From contig JANSXS010000021.1 in assembly GCA_024742835.1 (NCBI GenBank), positions 1 through 48,431 of the forward strand: DNA of 48,431 nucleotides, written 5' to 3'. Below are positions 9,292-18,964 of this stretch, piece by piece. A program made the translations under genes and the position numbers. Under the pieces are notes generated by a model. It saw nothing but the letters and a program-made list of their open reading frames with translations. It ran no database searches and was not told where the DNA came from. Within the stretch, counting starts at the first letter, position 1. The number at the start of each line of letters is the position of its first letter. Source of the stretch: Paracoccaceae bacterium (GTDB taxonomy: Bacteria > Pseudomonadota > Alphaproteobacteria > Rhodobacterales > Rhodobacteraceae).

Positions 9292-10149
9292 TCAGCCGCC
9301 TTCTTCGGCCAAAAGCGCGCGCAGGCCGCTGCGGTAATCGGGATAAAGCAGGTCAACGCCCAGGTCTTGCCGCATCCGGCGATTGTCCACACGCTTGGAT
9401 TCCGCGTAAAAGCTGCGCGCCATGGGAGACATCTCGGCCTCCTCGAACGGCACGGCGGGCGGCACTGGCAGCCCCAGAAGTTCGGCGGCATGGGCGATAA
9501 CGTCTTGCGGCGGCGCAGGATCGTTGTCGCACACATTATAGGCCGCACCGGGATTCGGACGCCGGATCGACGCCTCCAGCACCTGTGCGATGTCCTCCAC
9601 ATGGATGCGGCTGAACACCTGCCCCGGCTTGATGATCCGCCGCGCCGTGCCCTGGCGCACCTTTTCAAACGGGCCGCGTCCGGGGCCGTAGATCCCGGCA
9701 AGCCGGAAGATATGCAGGGGCAACCCGTCAACGGCCTCCCATTGCGCCTCGGCCTGCACGCGCATCTGTCCGCGCCGGGTCGAAGGGGTCAGCGGCGCGG
9801 CCTCGCTCACCCAGCCACCCGCATGATCGCCGTAAACCCCGGTTGTCGACAGATACCCCGCCCATTTGATCCGCGCCGCCATCTCGGACACGGCCTTGCC
9901 CATCTCGCGCAGAACCGGATCGCCATTTTCATCCGGCCCCGCCGAAACAAGCAGGTGATCGGCCTGCGCCAACGCCTGCGTCAGATCTCCGCCCGGCCAA
10001 AGGATCGGCACGACCCCTTCCGCGCGCAGCGCCTCGGCCTTTTCGGGTTTGCGCGTGGTGCCGTAGATCGTCCAGCCCTGCGGCAAAAGACGCCGCGCCA
10101 GCGCGCGCGCCGAATAGCCATGGCCAAAGGACAAAAGCGTGCCGGTCAT
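9292..10149 (-). CDS. NAD-dependent epimerase/SDR-like protein (YeeZ-like)
   Basis: Atypical short-chain dehydrogenase/epimerase with a Rossmann fold; its substrate is unknown. The 285-residue product starts MTGTLLSFGHGYSARALAR, where the loop GHGYSA replaces the usual GxxGxxG. It continues with a YLSTTGVYGDHAGGWVSE segment (the Ser/Tyr active region of epimerases), FRLAGIYGPGRGPFEKV and a late SRIHVEDIAQVLEAS. The start at 10149 is preceded by AAAGGAACACCG; the frame is open another 34 codons without an RBS. It is divergent from amn (156 bases apart) and convergent with folC. Confidence 0.82.
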   Translation of the reverse strand: MTGTLLSFGHGYSARALARRLLPQGWTIYGTTRKPEKAEALRAEGVVPILWPGGDLTQALAQADHLLVSAGPDENGDPVLREMGKAVSEMAARIKWAGYLSTTGVYGDHAGGWVSEAAPLTPSTRRGQMRVQAEAQWEAVDGLPLHIFRLAGIYGPGRGPFEKVRQGTARRIIKPGQVFSRIHVEDIAQVLEASIRRPNPGAAYNVCDNDPAPPQDVIAHAAELLGLPVPPAVPFEEAEMSPMARSFYAESKRVDNRRMRQDLGVDLLYPDYRSGLRALLAEEGG

Positions 10150-10305
10150 CGGTGTTCCTTTCCCTGCGTCAGGGATGCATGTAACATGCCCGTCCCCGCG
10201 TGCCACCCGTCTCGGGCCGGTTTCGCGCGGACCCGCGATGCGCTTGAACAAGCGTGTCGGCCTGTGTCACGCTCTGCTGAGTATATCAGTAACAGGACCA
10301 GGCCC

Positions 10306-11790
10306 ATGACCCCGGTGCAGGACATAGCGGATTTGCGAACCCCCGACACGCCCGGCCCCGAGACATTCCACACGCCCGAGGCCGCCGTCACCCGCCTGAT
10401 CGAGATCTATGACAGGGCGACAGACTGGCTTTGCCAGGAATTCCTGTCCGCCATGGGCCCCGCTGGCCCCAAAGGACGCGCCCGCGCCTATTACCCCGAG
10501 ATCCGCCTGACAACGCAAAGCTTTGACGAGGTCGACAGCCGCCTGAGCTTTGGCCACTTGGCCGAGCCCGGCACATATGCCGCCACTGTGACCCGCCCCG
10601 CGCTGTTCCGGCATTATCTTGAACAACAGTTGCGCCTGTTGATGGACAATCACGATATCCCCGTGACAATCGGTCTGTCGGACACGCCCATGCCGGTTCA
10701 TTTCGCCGTCGCCACGCGCCCCGATCTGACCGTGCCGCAACAGGGGGCCGCGCGCTTTACACTGCGCGATCATTTCGACGTGCCGGATCTGGGCACCACC
10801 AATGACGACATCGTCAACGGCACCCATGTGACCGCCGAAGGCGCGCCGCGCCCGCTTGCGCTGTTCAGCGCGCAGCGGGTGGATTATTCGCTCGCCCGTC
10901 TGGCCCATTATACCGATACCGACCCCGGCCATTTCCAGAATCACGTGCTTTTCACCAATTACCAGTTCTACATGTCCGAATTCGAAACCTATGCTCGCCG
11001 GATGCTGGACGATCCCGAAAGCGGCTACACTGCCTTTGTCGGTCCGGGCAACCGGATCATCACTCGTGGCGACGCACCCCTGCCGCCATCGACGCGGCAA
11101 CCGCAAATGCCGTCCTATCACCTCAAGCGCGACAACGGCGCCGGGATCACGCTGGTCAATATCGGCGTCGGCCCCTCCAACGCCAAGACCGCCACCGATC
11201 ACATCGCGGTGCTGCGTCCACATGCCTGGGTGATGGTCGGGCATTGCGCGGGACTGCGCAATTCGCAATCGCTGGGGGATTTCGTTCTGGCCCATGCCTA
11301 TCTGCGCGAGGATGGCGTGCTGGATGCCGACCTGCCCGGCTGGGTGCCGATCCCGGCGCTTGCAGAGGTGCAGATCGCCCTGCAAGAGGCCGTCGCCCGC
11401 GAAACCCGGCTCGACGGCTATGATCTCAAGCGGATCATGCGCACCGGCACGGTGGCCAGCCTTGACAATCGCAATTGGGAACTGCGCGACCAAAGCGGCC
11501 CGGTACAGCGGCTCAGCCAGTCGCGCGCCATCGCGCTGGATATGGAAAGCGCCACCATCGCCGCCAACGGGTTTCGCTTTCGTGTGCCCTATGGCACGCT
11601 TTTATGCGTCTCCGACAAACCGCTGCATGGCGAACTGAAACTGCCCGGCATGGCCAGCGATTTTTACAAGACGCAGGTGGCGCGCCATCTGGCAATCGGC
11701 ATCCGCGCCATGGAAAGCTTTCGCGACATGCCTCTCGAACGCATCCACAGCCGCAAACTGCGCAGTTTCGATGAAACCGCCTTTCTGTGA
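10306..11790 (+). CDS. amn: AMP nucleosidase
   Basis: Hydrolyses AMP to adenine and ribose 5-phosphate, controlling the adenylate pool. 494 residues, close to the E. coli enzyme. The N-terminal AMP-nucleosidase-specific domain (residues about 20-190) contains ARAYYPEIRLTTQSF and is followed by a nucleoside-phosphorylase-like catalytic domain with NIGVGPSNAKTATDHIAVLRP, MVGHCAGLRNSQ, DMESATIAANGFRF and LLCVSDKPLHGELKLPG. The ATG at 10306 was chosen over a long upstream open frame that is antisense to the SDR gene. Probably monocistronic. Confidence 0.95.
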   Translation: MTPVQDIADLRTPDTPGPETFHTPEAAVTRLIEIYDRATDWLCQEFLSAMGPAGPKGRARAYYPEIRLTTQSFDEVDSRLSFGHLAEPGTYAATVTRPALFRHYLEQQLRLLMDNHDIPVTIGLSDTPMPVHFAVATRPDLTVPQQGAARFTLRDHFDVPDLGTTNDDIVNGTHVTAEGAPRPLALFSAQRVDYSLARLAHYTDTDPGHFQNHVLFTNYQFYMSEFETYARRMLDDPESGYTAFVGPGNRIITRGDAPLPPSTRQPQMPSYHLKRDNGAGITLVNIGVGPSNAKTATDHIAVLRPHAWVMVGHCAGLRNSQSLGDFVLAHAYLREDGVLDADLPGWVPIPALAEVQIALQEAVARETRLDGYDLKRIMRTGTVASLDNRNWELRDQSGPVQRLSQSRAIALDMESATIAANGFRFRVPYGTLLCVSDKPLHGELKLPGMASDFYKTQVARHLAIGIRAMESFRDMPLERIHSRKLRSFDETAFL

Positions 11791-11960
11791 CAGGCGGAGG
11801 CCGCGTCTGGCCAGCCTGCGCGTGGCCGGTTCGTTACAAAACAGCTTGAAACAGGCAAAAACCCCTTATTTTCCGCCGCTATTTATTGTGTTCCCCCACA
11901 ATATGCAGTTAACTCCGGCGCACGAGGCCCAAGTGTCGGGCAGTTGAAGGAGACCAGTCA

Positions 11961-12248
11961 ATGGCAAAACCGATGACCAAGACCCAACTCGTTGCCGCTC
12001 TGGCCGAGGAAATGAGCAGTGACAAGAAAACCGCAAGCAGCGCGCTTGACGGGATCATCGACATCATCACCCGCGAAGTGGCGGGCGGTGGCGCAGTAAC
12101 CCTGCCCGGTGTCGGCAAGATCTATTGCCGCGAACGTCCGGCGCGGACCGTGCGCAATCCCGCCACCGGCGAGCAGATTCACAAGGACGCCGACAAGGTG
12201 GTGAAAATGACCATCGCCAAGGCGCTCAAGGACAGCGTGAACGGCTGA
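11961..12248 (+). CDS. hup: HU family nucleoid-associated DNA-binding protein
   Basis: Small histone-like DNA-bending protein. 95 residues with the HU/IHF fold: helical MTKTQLVAALAEEMSSDKKTA, the GGGAVTLPGVGKIY beta segment, and the DNA-binding arm RPARTVRNPATGEQIHKDADKVVKM. The arm has the NPATGE signature and an intercalating proline. It is preceded by GAAGGAGACC, a strong RBS, and followed by a clear terminator at 12273. The N-terminus is a few residues longer than E. coli HU. It may be one of several HU/IHF paralogues in the genome. Confidence 0.92.
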   Translation: MAKPMTKTQLVAALAEEMSSDKKTASSALDGIIDIITREVAGGGAVTLPGVGKIYCRERPARTVRNPATGEQIHKDADKVVKMTIAKALKDSVNG

Positions 12249-12272
12249 TCTTGTAAACCTTACCAGTTTCGG

Positions 12273-12302
12273 AAAGGGTCGCCTCACAGGGGCGGCCCTT
12301 TT
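12273..12302 (+). terminator. Rho-independent terminator after the HU gene
   Basis: AAAGGGTCGCC and GGGCGGCCCTTTT pair into a roughly 10-bp stem with one G-T pair around a TCACAG-like loop and end in a short T run (12299-12302). It sits 24 bases after the HU stop and just before the DMT transporter gene. Confidence 0.82.
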
Positions 12303-12320
12303 CATTTTCGGAGACAGGTC

Positions 12321-13211
12321 ATGGACATACGCGCAATTCTCATGGGGCTGGCCTTTGCCGTCATGTGGTCCTCGGCCTTTACCTCGGCGCGGATCATCGT
12401 CGCCTCCGCCCCGCCGCTATCGGCCTTGGCGCTGCGCTTCCTGATCTCCGGGCTGATCGGCGTGGCGATCGCGCGCGCCCTTGGGCAAAGCTGGCGACTC
12501 ACGCCGTTGCAATGGCGCGCCACGATCATCTTCGGCCTGTGCCAGAACGCGCTTTACCTCGGCCTCAATTTCGTTGCGATGCAAACCATCGAGGCCTCGC
12601 TCGCCGCGATCATCGCCTCCACCATGCCGCTGCTGGTGGGGCTGGCCAGCTGGCTCTTTCTGTCCGAACGGATCGGGCGGCTGGGCACGGCGGGGCTGGT
12701 GGCGGGCGTCGTCGGCGTCAGCATCATCATGGGCACCCGGCTTCAGGGCGGCGCGGATCTTTATGGCGTGGCGCTTTGCGTGGTGGGGGTCGTCGCGTTG
12801 ACCTTTGCCACCCTGTCGGTGCGTGGTGCCACCTCGGGCGGCAACTTCCTGATGATCGTCGGCCTTCAGATGCTGGTCGGTAGCGTTGCGCTGGGCGGCG
12901 TCGCCGCCGCCACCGAAAGCCTCGACATCGCCTGGTCCTGGACGCTGGTCGCGGCCTTTCTTTATACCACGCTGGTTCCGGGGCTTGCGGCGACGCTGGT
13001 GTGGTTCCGGCTGGTCAACCGCATCGGCGCGGTCAAGGCGGCGACCTTCCACTTCCTCAACCCGTTTCTCGGCGTGGCCATCGCCGCGCTCATCCTTGGG
13101 GAAACGCTGGGGCTGTGGGATATCGTCGGCGTCACCATCGTGACCGCAGGCATTCTCGCGGTTCAGCTTTCGCGCCAGACACGCCCGGCAGCACCGGCTT
13201 CATCTGGCTAA
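12321..13211 (+). CDS. DMT superfamily (EamA) transporter
   Basis: Inner-membrane drug/metabolite exporter; the substrate cannot be read from sequence. 296 residues with two EamA repeats of five helices each, starting MDIRAILMGLAFAVMWSSAFTSAR, with a central GLNFVAMQTIEASLAAII (the first-repeat signature) and a second repeat ending AALILGETLGLWDIVGV. GGAGACAGGTC is the RBS. The TAA stop (13209-13211) is also the first bases of a 17-bp-stem palindromic repeat. It is convergent with aroC. Confidence 0.85.
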   Translation: MDIRAILMGLAFAVMWSSAFTSARIIVASAPPLSALALRFLISGLIGVAIARALGQSWRLTPLQWRATIIFGLCQNALYLGLNFVAMQTIEASLAAIIASTMPLLVGLASWLFLSERIGRLGTAGLVAGVVGVSIIMGTRLQGGADLYGVALCVVGVVALTFATLSVRGATSGGNFLMIVGLQMLVGSVALGGVAAATESLDIAWSWTLVAAFLYTTLVPGLAATLVWFRLVNRIGAVKAATFHFLNPFLGVAIAALILGETLGLWDIVGVTIVTAGILAVQLSRQTRPAAPASSG

Positions 13212-13258
13212 AGCGTTTCGCCTTTCGCTGATGTCTCAGGGGAAAGGCGGAACGCTTT
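13209..13258. repeat. Stop-codon-overlapping palindromic repeat, unit type II
   Basis: Starts with the transporter's TAA stop. The arms at 13211-13227 (AAAGCGTTTCGCCTTTC) and 13242-13258 pair along 17 positions with one G-T wobble; the loop contains GCTGATGTCTCAGG. The same GCTG.TGTCTCAGG loop occurs at 27371-27384, and related sequence forms the second half of the composite elements at 27864 and 31735. It lies between convergent genes and could serve as a terminator on either strand. Confidence 0.72.
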
Positions 13259-13297
13259 GGATCACACAAATCAGCGCGGCGCAGCCGCTCAGCAGGA

Positions 13298-14401
13298 TCA
13301 CCCGATCACGCCGCGCTGTCCCTCTCCGACCTGCCCGCGATGCAGCAGGTAATGATCCAGGATCACGCAGGCCATCATCGCCTCGGCCACCGGCACCGCG
13401 CGGATGCCCACGCATGGGTCGTGCCGGCCCTTCGTGATCACCTCGGTCGGGCTGCCATCCATGCGGATGGAGCGGCGCGGCGTCAGGATAGAGCTTGTGG
13501 GCTTCACCGCGAAACGCACCACGATATCCTGCCCGGTCGAAATACCGCCAAGTATCCCCCCCGCGTGGTTGGAGCTGTATTCGGGACCATGCTCGCCCAT
13601 GAAGATCTCGTCAGCATTCTGCGTTCCGCGCAGATGGGCCGCCGCCATGCCCTCGCCGATCTCCACGCCCTTGACCGCGTTGATGCTCATCATCGCGGCG
13701 GCCAGATCGGTGTCTAGCTTGCCATAGACCGGCGCACCCAGACCCACGGGCGCGCCCCGGCACACCACCTCGATCTCGGCCCCGACGCTGTCCTGTGCCT
13801 TGCGGATCGCCTGAAGGTAATCGCCCCATTCCACCGCGGCTGTTGCATCGGGCACCCAGAAATCGTTGCGCGCGATCTCGTCCCAGTCAAACCGCGCCCG
13901 GTCGATGGTGACATCGCCCATCCGGGTCATGTAGCCCACGATCTCCAGCCCAGGCACAAGCGCGGCCAGCGCCGCGCGCGCCAGCCCACCGGCGGCGACC
14001 CGCGCCGCCGTCTCGCGCGCCGAACTGCGCCCGCCGCCACGATAATCCCTGACACCGTATTTCTGATGATAGGTGATATCGGCATGACCCGGCCGGAAGG
14101 TCTGGGCGATGTCACCGTAATCACGACTGCGCTGATCGGTGTTCTCGATCATCAACTGAACTGGCGTGCCTGTCGTCTGCCCCTCAAAGACACCCGACAG
14201 AATCCTGACCGCGTCCGGCTCTTGCCGTTGCGTCGTGTGCTTGTTCTGGCCCGGTCGGCGCTTGTCCAGAAACTGCTGCAAATGCGCCTCGTCCACGGGC
14301 ACGCCAGGCGGACAGCCATCGACCGTCGCACCAAGCGCCGGACCATGGCTTTCGCCCCAGGTGGTGACCCGGTAAAGATGTCCAAATGTATTGAGGCTCA
14401 T
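13298..14401 (-). CDS. aroC: Chorismate synthase
   Basis: Last shikimate-pathway enzyme; converts EPSP to chorismate using reduced FMN. 367 residues beginning [20 protein letters not shown] with the family signature GESHGPALG. Later motifs include [39 protein letters not shown] and [19 protein letters not shown] 14401 is preceded by AAAGGAGACG; the upstream 33 open codons are discarded. It is divergent from the LysM gene, with a long leader in between. A chorismate mutase gene occurs separately at 22526. Confidence 0.96.
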   Translation of the reverse strand: MSLNTFGHLYRVTTWGESHGPALGATVDGCPPGVPVDEAHLQQFLDKRRPGQNKHTTQRQEPDAVRILSGVFEGQTTGTPVQLMIENTDQRSRDYGDIAQTFRPGHADITYHQKYGVRDYRGGGRSSARETAARVAAGGLARAALAALVPGLEIVGYMTRMGDVTIDRARFDWDEIARNDFWVPDATAAVEWGDYLQAIRKAQDSVGAEIEVVCRGAPVGLGAPVYGKLDTDLAAAMMSINAVKGVEIGEGMAAAHLRGTQNADEIFMGEHGPEYSSNHAGGILGGISTGQDIVVRFAVKPTSSILTPRRSIRMDGSPTEVITKGRHDPCVGIRAVPVAEAMMACVILDHYLLHRGQVGEGQRGVIG

Positions 14402-14798
14402 GCGACACGTCTCCTTTGCGGGTGATCTAGCGGCGGGTCGTCCATGTCTCAAGCAATTTCGCCCCGCGCCGAAGCGGCCTTGCGCGATGATCACCTGCAA
14501 TACCCTAAAAAGATGCAGATGAGGGCAAAAAACGAATCACCGTATATTGACCGTCTGCTGCCCTTTCGCCTATATCTTGTTCATTGGTGCGGGACGTTGG
14601 ATGCTTTAGAGTAAGCATACACTCAAACGCCGGCGGTGCTGCGCGATAAAGTCAAGTCGTCTTTCCCGGTTTTCCCAAGGGCAAGACAGTAACGGTATCC
14701 TCGGCACGGTGCCGACGGGTTTTCATCGGGGACGGAATGCCGCCGGTCGCAAGGCAGAACAGGGCGGCACAATCCCAGCGAGCAGGCAGGAACAAAAG
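14402..14798. other. Long aroC-LysM intergenic region with promoter and possible leader RNA
   Basis: About 400 bases without a convincing gene. It holds a sigma-70-like promoter at 14547-14576 facing right, a small hairpin ATGCTT/AAGCAT (14601-14606 with 14613-14618) and later GC-rich inverted segments (GCCGCC...GGCGGC, about 14740-14766). The region from about 14583 to 14798 would be a 5' leader of roughly 215 bases for the LysM gene, or it could contain a separate small RNA. No known RNA family was recognised. Confidence 0.4.
14547..14576 (+). promoter_or_regulatory. Candidate sigma-70 promoter for the LysM gene or leader RNA
   Basis: TTGACC (14547-14552) and TATATC (14571-14576) are separated by 18 bases, near-consensus -35 and -10 elements. 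They are about 220 bases upstream of the LysM start codon, so the transcript would have an unusually long leader. Confidence 0.5.
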
Positions 14799-15452
14799 AT
14801 GATCCGTATCGCGCTCATCGTTTTCGGGTTTATCGCCATCACCCTGACCTTGATCCTCATGCAACCGTCGACACCGGGCATGACCCCTGACAAGGCATCC
14901 GCAGACAAGACCGATCCGAATGCGGTCAGCCGCGCGGAAACCGCGCTTGATGACATGTCGGCGACGGCTCACAGCCCGGCGCAAAATCCCGCTCTTGTTG
15001 CCCGCGCCACGCCGTCATCAACGGAACAGGCAACCGAGCCAGCCACGCAAAGCACCCGGAACAAAACCGATGCCTTGCCTGAGAAACGCAGCCCGGAAAC
15101 GCTGGAAACCCTCATCATCGGCGCGCTGAAACAAGGCCAGAACCCGGCCTATATCGACGCGCTTGTGAATGATGCAGCCGAACGGGGCCGGGTTGACGTT
15201 CCGGGCCAACTTGTCACCGCCGACGGGCGCGTCGACACCTCGACGCTGCTCAAGATCCTGTCGAAATCGCCCGATGCGATGCGCGCGGGGGGCACGCTTT
15301 ATACCGTCGCACCCGGCGATAGCCTCGCCGCGATTTCCTTTCGCTTCTACGGGACGACAGAGCGAGTGACCGAAATCGTAAATGCCAATGTCGCGGCGCT
15401 GGCGGGTGGTGGCCTGACCGTCGGACAGGATCTGGTTATCCCGCCCAAATAA
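14799..15452 (+). CDS. LysM peptidoglycan-binding domain protein, membrane-anchored
   Basis: 217 residues. An N-terminal uncleaved signal or membrane anchor (MIRIALIVFGFIAITLTLIL) is followed by a disordered Ser/Thr/Ala/Pro-rich linker (residues about 25-110), a helical stretch and a C-terminal LysM domain (about 168-217: TLYTVAPGDSLAAISFRFYG ending QDLVIPPK). LysM binds glycan strands, so the protein probably sits in the periplasm against the cell wall; no catalytic domain is visible. The start at 14799 follows AGGAACAAAAG. It ends at a bidirectional terminator shared with the convergent atp genes. Confidence 0.82.
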   Translation: MIRIALIVFGFIAITLTLILMQPSTPGMTPDKASADKTDPNAVSRAETALDDMSATAHSPAQNPALVARATPSSTEQATEPATQSTRNKTDALPEKRSPETLETLIIGALKQGQNPAYIDALVNDAAERGRVDVPGQLVTADGRVDTSTLLKILSKSPDAMRAGGTLYTVAPGDSLAAISFRFYGTTERVTEIVNANVAALAGGGLTVGQDLVIPPK

Positions 15453-15532
15453 CGCATCATGACGGATGGCCCTTGCAGCACGATCCAGCGTTGCGCGCCA
15501 TGGGCACCTTGCAGAACCAGAGTTGGAAAAGA

Positions 15533-15567
15533 AAAACCCCGCACCGCGCACAGCGATCCGGGGTTTT
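15533..15567. terminator. Bidirectional terminator between the LysM gene and atpF
   Basis: AAAACCCCG (15533-15541) pairs with CGGGGTTTT (15559-15567) around a 17-base loop. T-rich runs follow on both strands, so it can end both the rightward LysM transcript and the leftward ATP synthase operon. Confidence 0.8.
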
Positions 15568-15595
15568 CTGTTTTTCAGCCATGCGGCAAAGAGCG

Positions 15596-16165
15596 TCAGT
15601 GCAGCTTTGCATCCACCTGGCGGATCGAATCTTCGATCAGCGCCTTGTTGTTGGCTGCGCTCATCGACTTTGCGACCACCTCCTTGGCGGCGGCAATGGC
15701 AACGTTGATCGCCTTGTTGCGCACGTCGCGCACGGCGCTGGCCTCGGCCGACGCGATCTGATCTTCAGCGGCCTGAAGGCGGCGCTGGATGGACAGTTCC
15801 AGATCCTTCTTCGCCTGCTCGGCGGCGCTTGCAGCCTCGGATTTGGCGTGGGCCACGATGCGGTCCGCCTGCTCCTGGACTTCCTTGTGCTTGCGCTCAT
15901 AGCTGGCCAGCAGCGTTTGCGCCTCTTCACGCAGCGCACGCGCCTCGTCCAGCTCGGATTTGATACCCTCGGCCCGCTTGTCCAACATGCCGCCCAACAG
16001 GGATGGCACCTTGAAATAGACCAGCACGCCAATAAACAGGATAAACGCGATCAGAACGGCAAAGTTGCTGTTCCAAAGCGAAAAGAACGGGCCGGACGCG
16101 GCAAAGGCGGGGCTTGCGACCATCAAGGCCGCCAGCGTGGCAAAGCTCTGTTTCATGGTGCTCAT
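15596..16165 (-). CDS. atpF: F0F1 ATP synthase subunit b
   Basis: Peripheral-stalk subunit of the F0 sector, tying subunit a to the F1 head. 189 residues: a signal-like N-terminal hydrophobic stretch ([20 protein letters not shown]), a membrane helix ([19 protein letters not shown]), then a long charged coiled coil rich in Ala/Glu/Lys up to the C-terminus. It is the last gene of the leftward F0 operon and overlaps atpX by 4 bases (ATGA), implying coupled translation. The F1 genes are not in this window, as expected for alphaproteobacteria where the two operons are separate. Confidence 0.94.
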   Translation of the reverse strand: MSTMKQSFATLAALMVASPAFAASGPFFSLWNSNFAVLIAFILFIGVLVYFKVPSLLGGMLDKRAEGIKSELDEARALREEAQTLLASYERKHKEVQEQADRIVAHAKSEAASAAEQAKKDLELSIQRRLQAAEDQIASAEASAVRDVRNKAINVAIAAAKEVVAKSMSAANNKALIEDSIRQVDAKLH

Positions 16166-16719
16166 CCTTTCAGCCTTGCGGCAACGGCCTTGTCGATGGC
16201 AGCGGCATCAGCCTTTGCCCCCATCGCCACAACCAGTTCACCGGCAGTGTCGCGGGCAACCGCTTCGACGCTTTCCATCGCACCGGCGCGTATCGCGGCA
16301 ATCGCCTTTTCGCTTTCGGCGGTCTTTTCGGCGATCTGTGCATCGGCCTTGGCAGAGGCGGCGTCGTAATCCGCCTTGATGTCAAGCTTGGCCGCCGCGA
16401 TGATTTCGTTCGCCTTGGCACGCGCATCGGCAAGGGCCTTGTTATAAGCATCCTCGGCGTCCTGCGCCTTGACCTTCAAATCTTCGGCCGCGGCCAGATC
16501 ATTGGTAATGCTGCCCTGACGCTCGGCCAGAATGGCCGCAATGCGCGGCAAGGCGACACGCGACAGGATAAAGAAAATAACGACCAGTGTGACGACAAGC
16601 CAGAAGATCTGGTTGCCCATCCAGTCGGCGCACAATTGCGGCATCCCGATGGCACCGCCACCGGCATCTACGCAGGCGCTGGCGGCTGCATTGGCCGCAT
16701 CGGTTGTTTCGCTTGCCAT
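16162..16719 (-). CDS. atpX: F0F1 ATP synthase subunit b' (b-prime)
   Basis: Second, diverged peripheral-stalk subunit, typical of phototrophs and alphaproteobacteria, which use a b/b' heterodimer. 185 residues: a short acidic N-terminus, a membrane helix ([20 protein letters not shown]), then an Ala-rich coiled coil ([19 protein letters not shown] and onwards). ATG 16719 has GGGAGGACGAC upstream; 16 further open codons were discarded. It lies between atpE and atpF. Confidence 0.93.
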   Translation of the reverse strand: MASETTDAANAAASACVDAGGGAIGMPQLCADWMGNQIFWLVVTLVVIFFILSRVALPRIAAILAERQGSITNDLAAAEDLKVKAQDAEDAYNKALADARAKANEIIAAAKLDIKADYDAASAKADAQIAEKTAESEKAIAAIRAGAMESVEAVARDTAGELVVAMGAKADAAAIDKAVAARLKG

Positions 16720-16808
16720 GTCGTCCTCCCAAGGGAACTTTCCGTATACAGAGGGTGAGCGGCCCAATGCCCCTCACCCCCGGTCGTAAGGATTGTTGTC
16801 CGAGAGGC

Positions 16809-17045
16809 TTAAACGGCGAACATCAGCAGAAGTGCCACGAGGAACGAAAAGATCCCCAGCGCTTCGGCAAACGCGATACCGATGAACATGGTGGCCGTCT
16901 GGCCAGCGGCGGCCGACGGGTTGCGCAGGGCACCGGACAGGAAGTTGCCGACCACGTTGCCCACACCGACGGCCGCGCCGCCCATGCCGACAGACGCGAG
17001 GCCTGCGCCGATGAATTGACCCATTTGTGCGATATCGCCTTCCAT
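16809..17045 (-). CDS. atpE: F0F1 ATP synthase subunit c
   Basis: Proteolipid that forms the rotating c-ring. 78 residues, two membrane helices joined by a polar loop ([11 protein letters not shown]). Helix 1 is the glycine/alanine-rich [20 protein letters not shown]; helix 2 contains the proton-binding glutamate in [13 protein letters not shown]. It is separated from atpB by 50 bases and from atpX by 89 bases, the usual place for extra ribosome loading of this highly expressed subunit; AAGGAGACATCACA precedes the start. Confidence 0.96.
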   Translation of the reverse strand: MEGDIAQMGQFIGAGLASVGMGGAAVGVGNVVGNFLSGALRNPSAAAGQTATMFIGIAFAEALGIFSFLVALLLMFAV

Positions 17046-17095
17046 TGTGATGTCTCCTTACGTTGGAATTGGCTGAGATTGGGGTAGAACCGACC

Positions 17096-17875
17096 TTAGT
17101 GTGCGGGGTGCAGTGCATCCTTGAGATACACGCAGGTCAGGATGGTAAAGACGTAGGCCTGAATGAAGGCCACGAGTATTTCGAGAGCGTAGATCGCCGT
17201 GATGGCAAGGATCGACAGCGGCGTGACCACAAGGCCGATACCCGTCGAGATCAGGACCAGCGGCGCGAACGCCGCGAAAACCTTGATCACCGCGTGACCG
17301 GCCATCATGTTGCCCGCCAGACGAATGGAGTGGCTGACCGGGCGCACGAAATAGGAAATCACCTCGATCACCGCAAGGATGGGCCGCAGCGGCAGCGGCG
17401 CGGCACCGACCCAGAACAGGCCCAGAAACCCGGTGCCATGCTTGACGAAACCGATCACGGTGACGGCCACGAAAACCAGCATCGCAAGAACCGCCGTGAC
17501 GGCAATGTGGCTGGTGGTGGTGAACGCGCCCGGCAGCAGACCGAGGAAGTTCGAGAAAACGATGAACATGAACAATGTCATGATATACGGGAAATACGGC
17601 AGCGCGTCCTTGCCCGCCACATCCGCCACCATCTTGCGGATAAAGCCGTAAGCCAGTTCCGCGATGGATTGCGCGCGGCCCGGAATGGTTGCCCGGCTCG
17701 ATGTGCCCAGAACCAGAAGCGCCACGATCGCCAGAACCGTCAGAACCATCCAGAAGGTCACGTTGGTTACAGTGAACAACCCCACCGGCCCGTCGCCGAA
17801 AAGCGGCTTGACGATAAACTGATCCATCGGGTGGAAAACAAGCTCTTGGCCGCCTTCTTTCGAGTCAGTCGCCAT
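17096..17875 (-). CDS. atpB: F0F1 ATP synthase subunit a
   Basis: Stator subunit that provides the proton half-channels next to the c-ring. 259 residues starting [20 protein letters not shown], with five to six hydrophobic helices. The essential arginine lies in [19 protein letters not shown] (the conserved RLxxNMxAGH motif). ATG 17875 follows AGAGGACGAAAG and overlaps the end of atpI by 11 bases; the longer upstream frame is the atpI shadow. Confidence 0.96.
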   Translation of the reverse strand: MATDSKEGGQELVFHPMDQFIVKPLFGDGPVGLFTVTNVTFWMVLTVLAIVALLVLGTSSRATIPGRAQSIAELAYGFIRKMVADVAGKDALPYFPYIMTLFMFIVFSNFLGLLPGAFTTTSHIAVTAVLAMLVFVAVTVIGFVKHGTGFLGLFWVGAAPLPLRPILAVIEVISYFVRPVSHSIRLAGNMMAGHAVIKVFAAFAPLVLISTGIGLVVTPLSILAITAIYALEILVAFIQAYVFTILTCVYLKDALHPAH

Positions 17876-18227
17876 CTTTCGTCCTCTTCTCGTTGCCCGC
17901 ATCGGGGCTGTCCGCATCGGCCTCTTCGGCCAGGTTCCGATGCTGGATCTCGGCGGCACTGCGCATCATCGTCTTGATGCCCGCGGCAAGGCCCAGCATT
18001 GTAAAGATGACAAGGAAAAGCGGCATTGTCCCCAAAAGAACATCAAGCCCGTATCCCATGCCGAAACCGATCAGAAGACCGGCCACAAGTTCGATCACCA
18101 TGCGCCAGGCATGTTGCGCCTGACTATAGTGGTTGCCCTGATGGGGCGCAGGCGCGTCTTTCGCCTTGAGCTGGTTGATCCTGTCTTCGAGCCGCGCCAG
18201 ACGCTCTGCTTGATCGGGATCGCCCAC
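17865..18227 (-). CDS. atpI: AtpI/AtpZ-like ATP synthase assembly protein
   Basis: Small membrane protein thought to help assemble the c-ring or to handle Mg2+. 120 residues: an N-terminal charged helix ([20 protein letters not shown]), two membrane segments ([22 protein letters not shown] and [18 protein letters not shown]), and a hydrophilic tail. The start codon is GTG at 18227 with GGAGGGGCATAG just before it. It is the first gene of the F0 operon. Confidence 0.88.
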   Translation of the reverse strand: MGDPDQAERLARLEDRINQLKAKDAPAPHQGNHYSQAQHAWRMVIELVAGLLIGFGMGYGLDVLLGTMPLFLVIFTMLGLAAGIKTMMRSAAEIQHRNLAEEADADSPDAGNEKRTKDGD

Positions 18228-18418
18228 CTATGCCCCTCCGGAATCGTTGACATGTTGCTATGCGGCGGCGGGCCGCGAGTCAAGACAGTGCGGCAACGCG
18301 GCAAGTCACTGATATTAAACGGAAAATTAAAAAAGGGCTTCCCCGCACCGCGCTTTGTGGCCCAAACTGCCGCCTTTGGGCATATTCAACCGAAAGGTTG
18401 ATCTTTGCAGGATGCCCG

Positions 18419-18964
18419 TCACGCGATCCGTCCGGCGTCGATCCAGCGGATCTCGACGCCCCAATGTGCCAGCAGCGCGGTCAGCGCATCCGGGGTCAGC
18501 GCCACGGTTCGGTCGTTGACCAGCGGATGCACATGCACCAGACCGGCGTCGCGCAGGGCCGCATCGGCGAAAAAGATCACGCCGTTGCCCGCCCCGTTGC
18601 GCATCGCCAGCGGGCTGACCGCGCCGGGGCGCACACCAAGGAATTCCATCAGACGCTCGGGCGAGCCGAAAGACGGCTTGCCGCCCCCGATCTGCGCGCC
18701 AAGCGCCGCAAGATCCACCGCGCGATCCTGTTCCAGCGTCACAAGGTAGTTCCGCTTCTTGCGGTCGCGCAGGTAAAAATTCTTGACGTTGATCCGCTCC
18801 GGCGCGTCCGGCACATCGTGGCCCTGAACGGTTCTGGCATCCTCGACCGTGCGCAGCGGGATGTGGTGATAAAGTTCAAAGGTCACGCTGGCGGCGCGCA
18901 TCTCCTGAAGAAGCGCATCGGAACTGACAGGCAGGCTGTCCTGATATTGCGAAGAGGCGTCCAT
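18419..18964 (-). CDS. Prolyl-tRNA editing (ProX/YbaK-like) deacylase
   Basis: Free-standing trans-editing domain of the YbaK/ProRS-INS superfamily, which hydrolyses mischarged tRNA(Pro), usually Ala-tRNA(Pro). 181 residues. Typical patterns are HIPLRTVEDARTVQG, VKNFYLRDRKKRNYLVTL with a family lysine (VKNF), GGGKPSFGSPERLMEFLGV, PGAVSPLAM and the late HPLVNDRTVALTP. It lies upstream of the atp operon on the same strand with a 191-base gap and is divergent from ffh. It could equally be annotated YbaK/EbsC; I cannot tell the exact tRNA specificity. Confidence 0.87.
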   Translation of the reverse strand: MDASSQYQDSLPVSSDALLQEMRAASVTFELYHHIPLRTVEDARTVQGHDVPDAPERINVKNFYLRDRKKRNYLVTLEQDRAVDLAALGAQIGGGKPSFGSPERLMEFLGVRPGAVSPLAMRNGAGNGVIFFADAALRDAGLVHVHPLVNDRTVALTPDALTALLAHWGVEIRWIDAGRIA

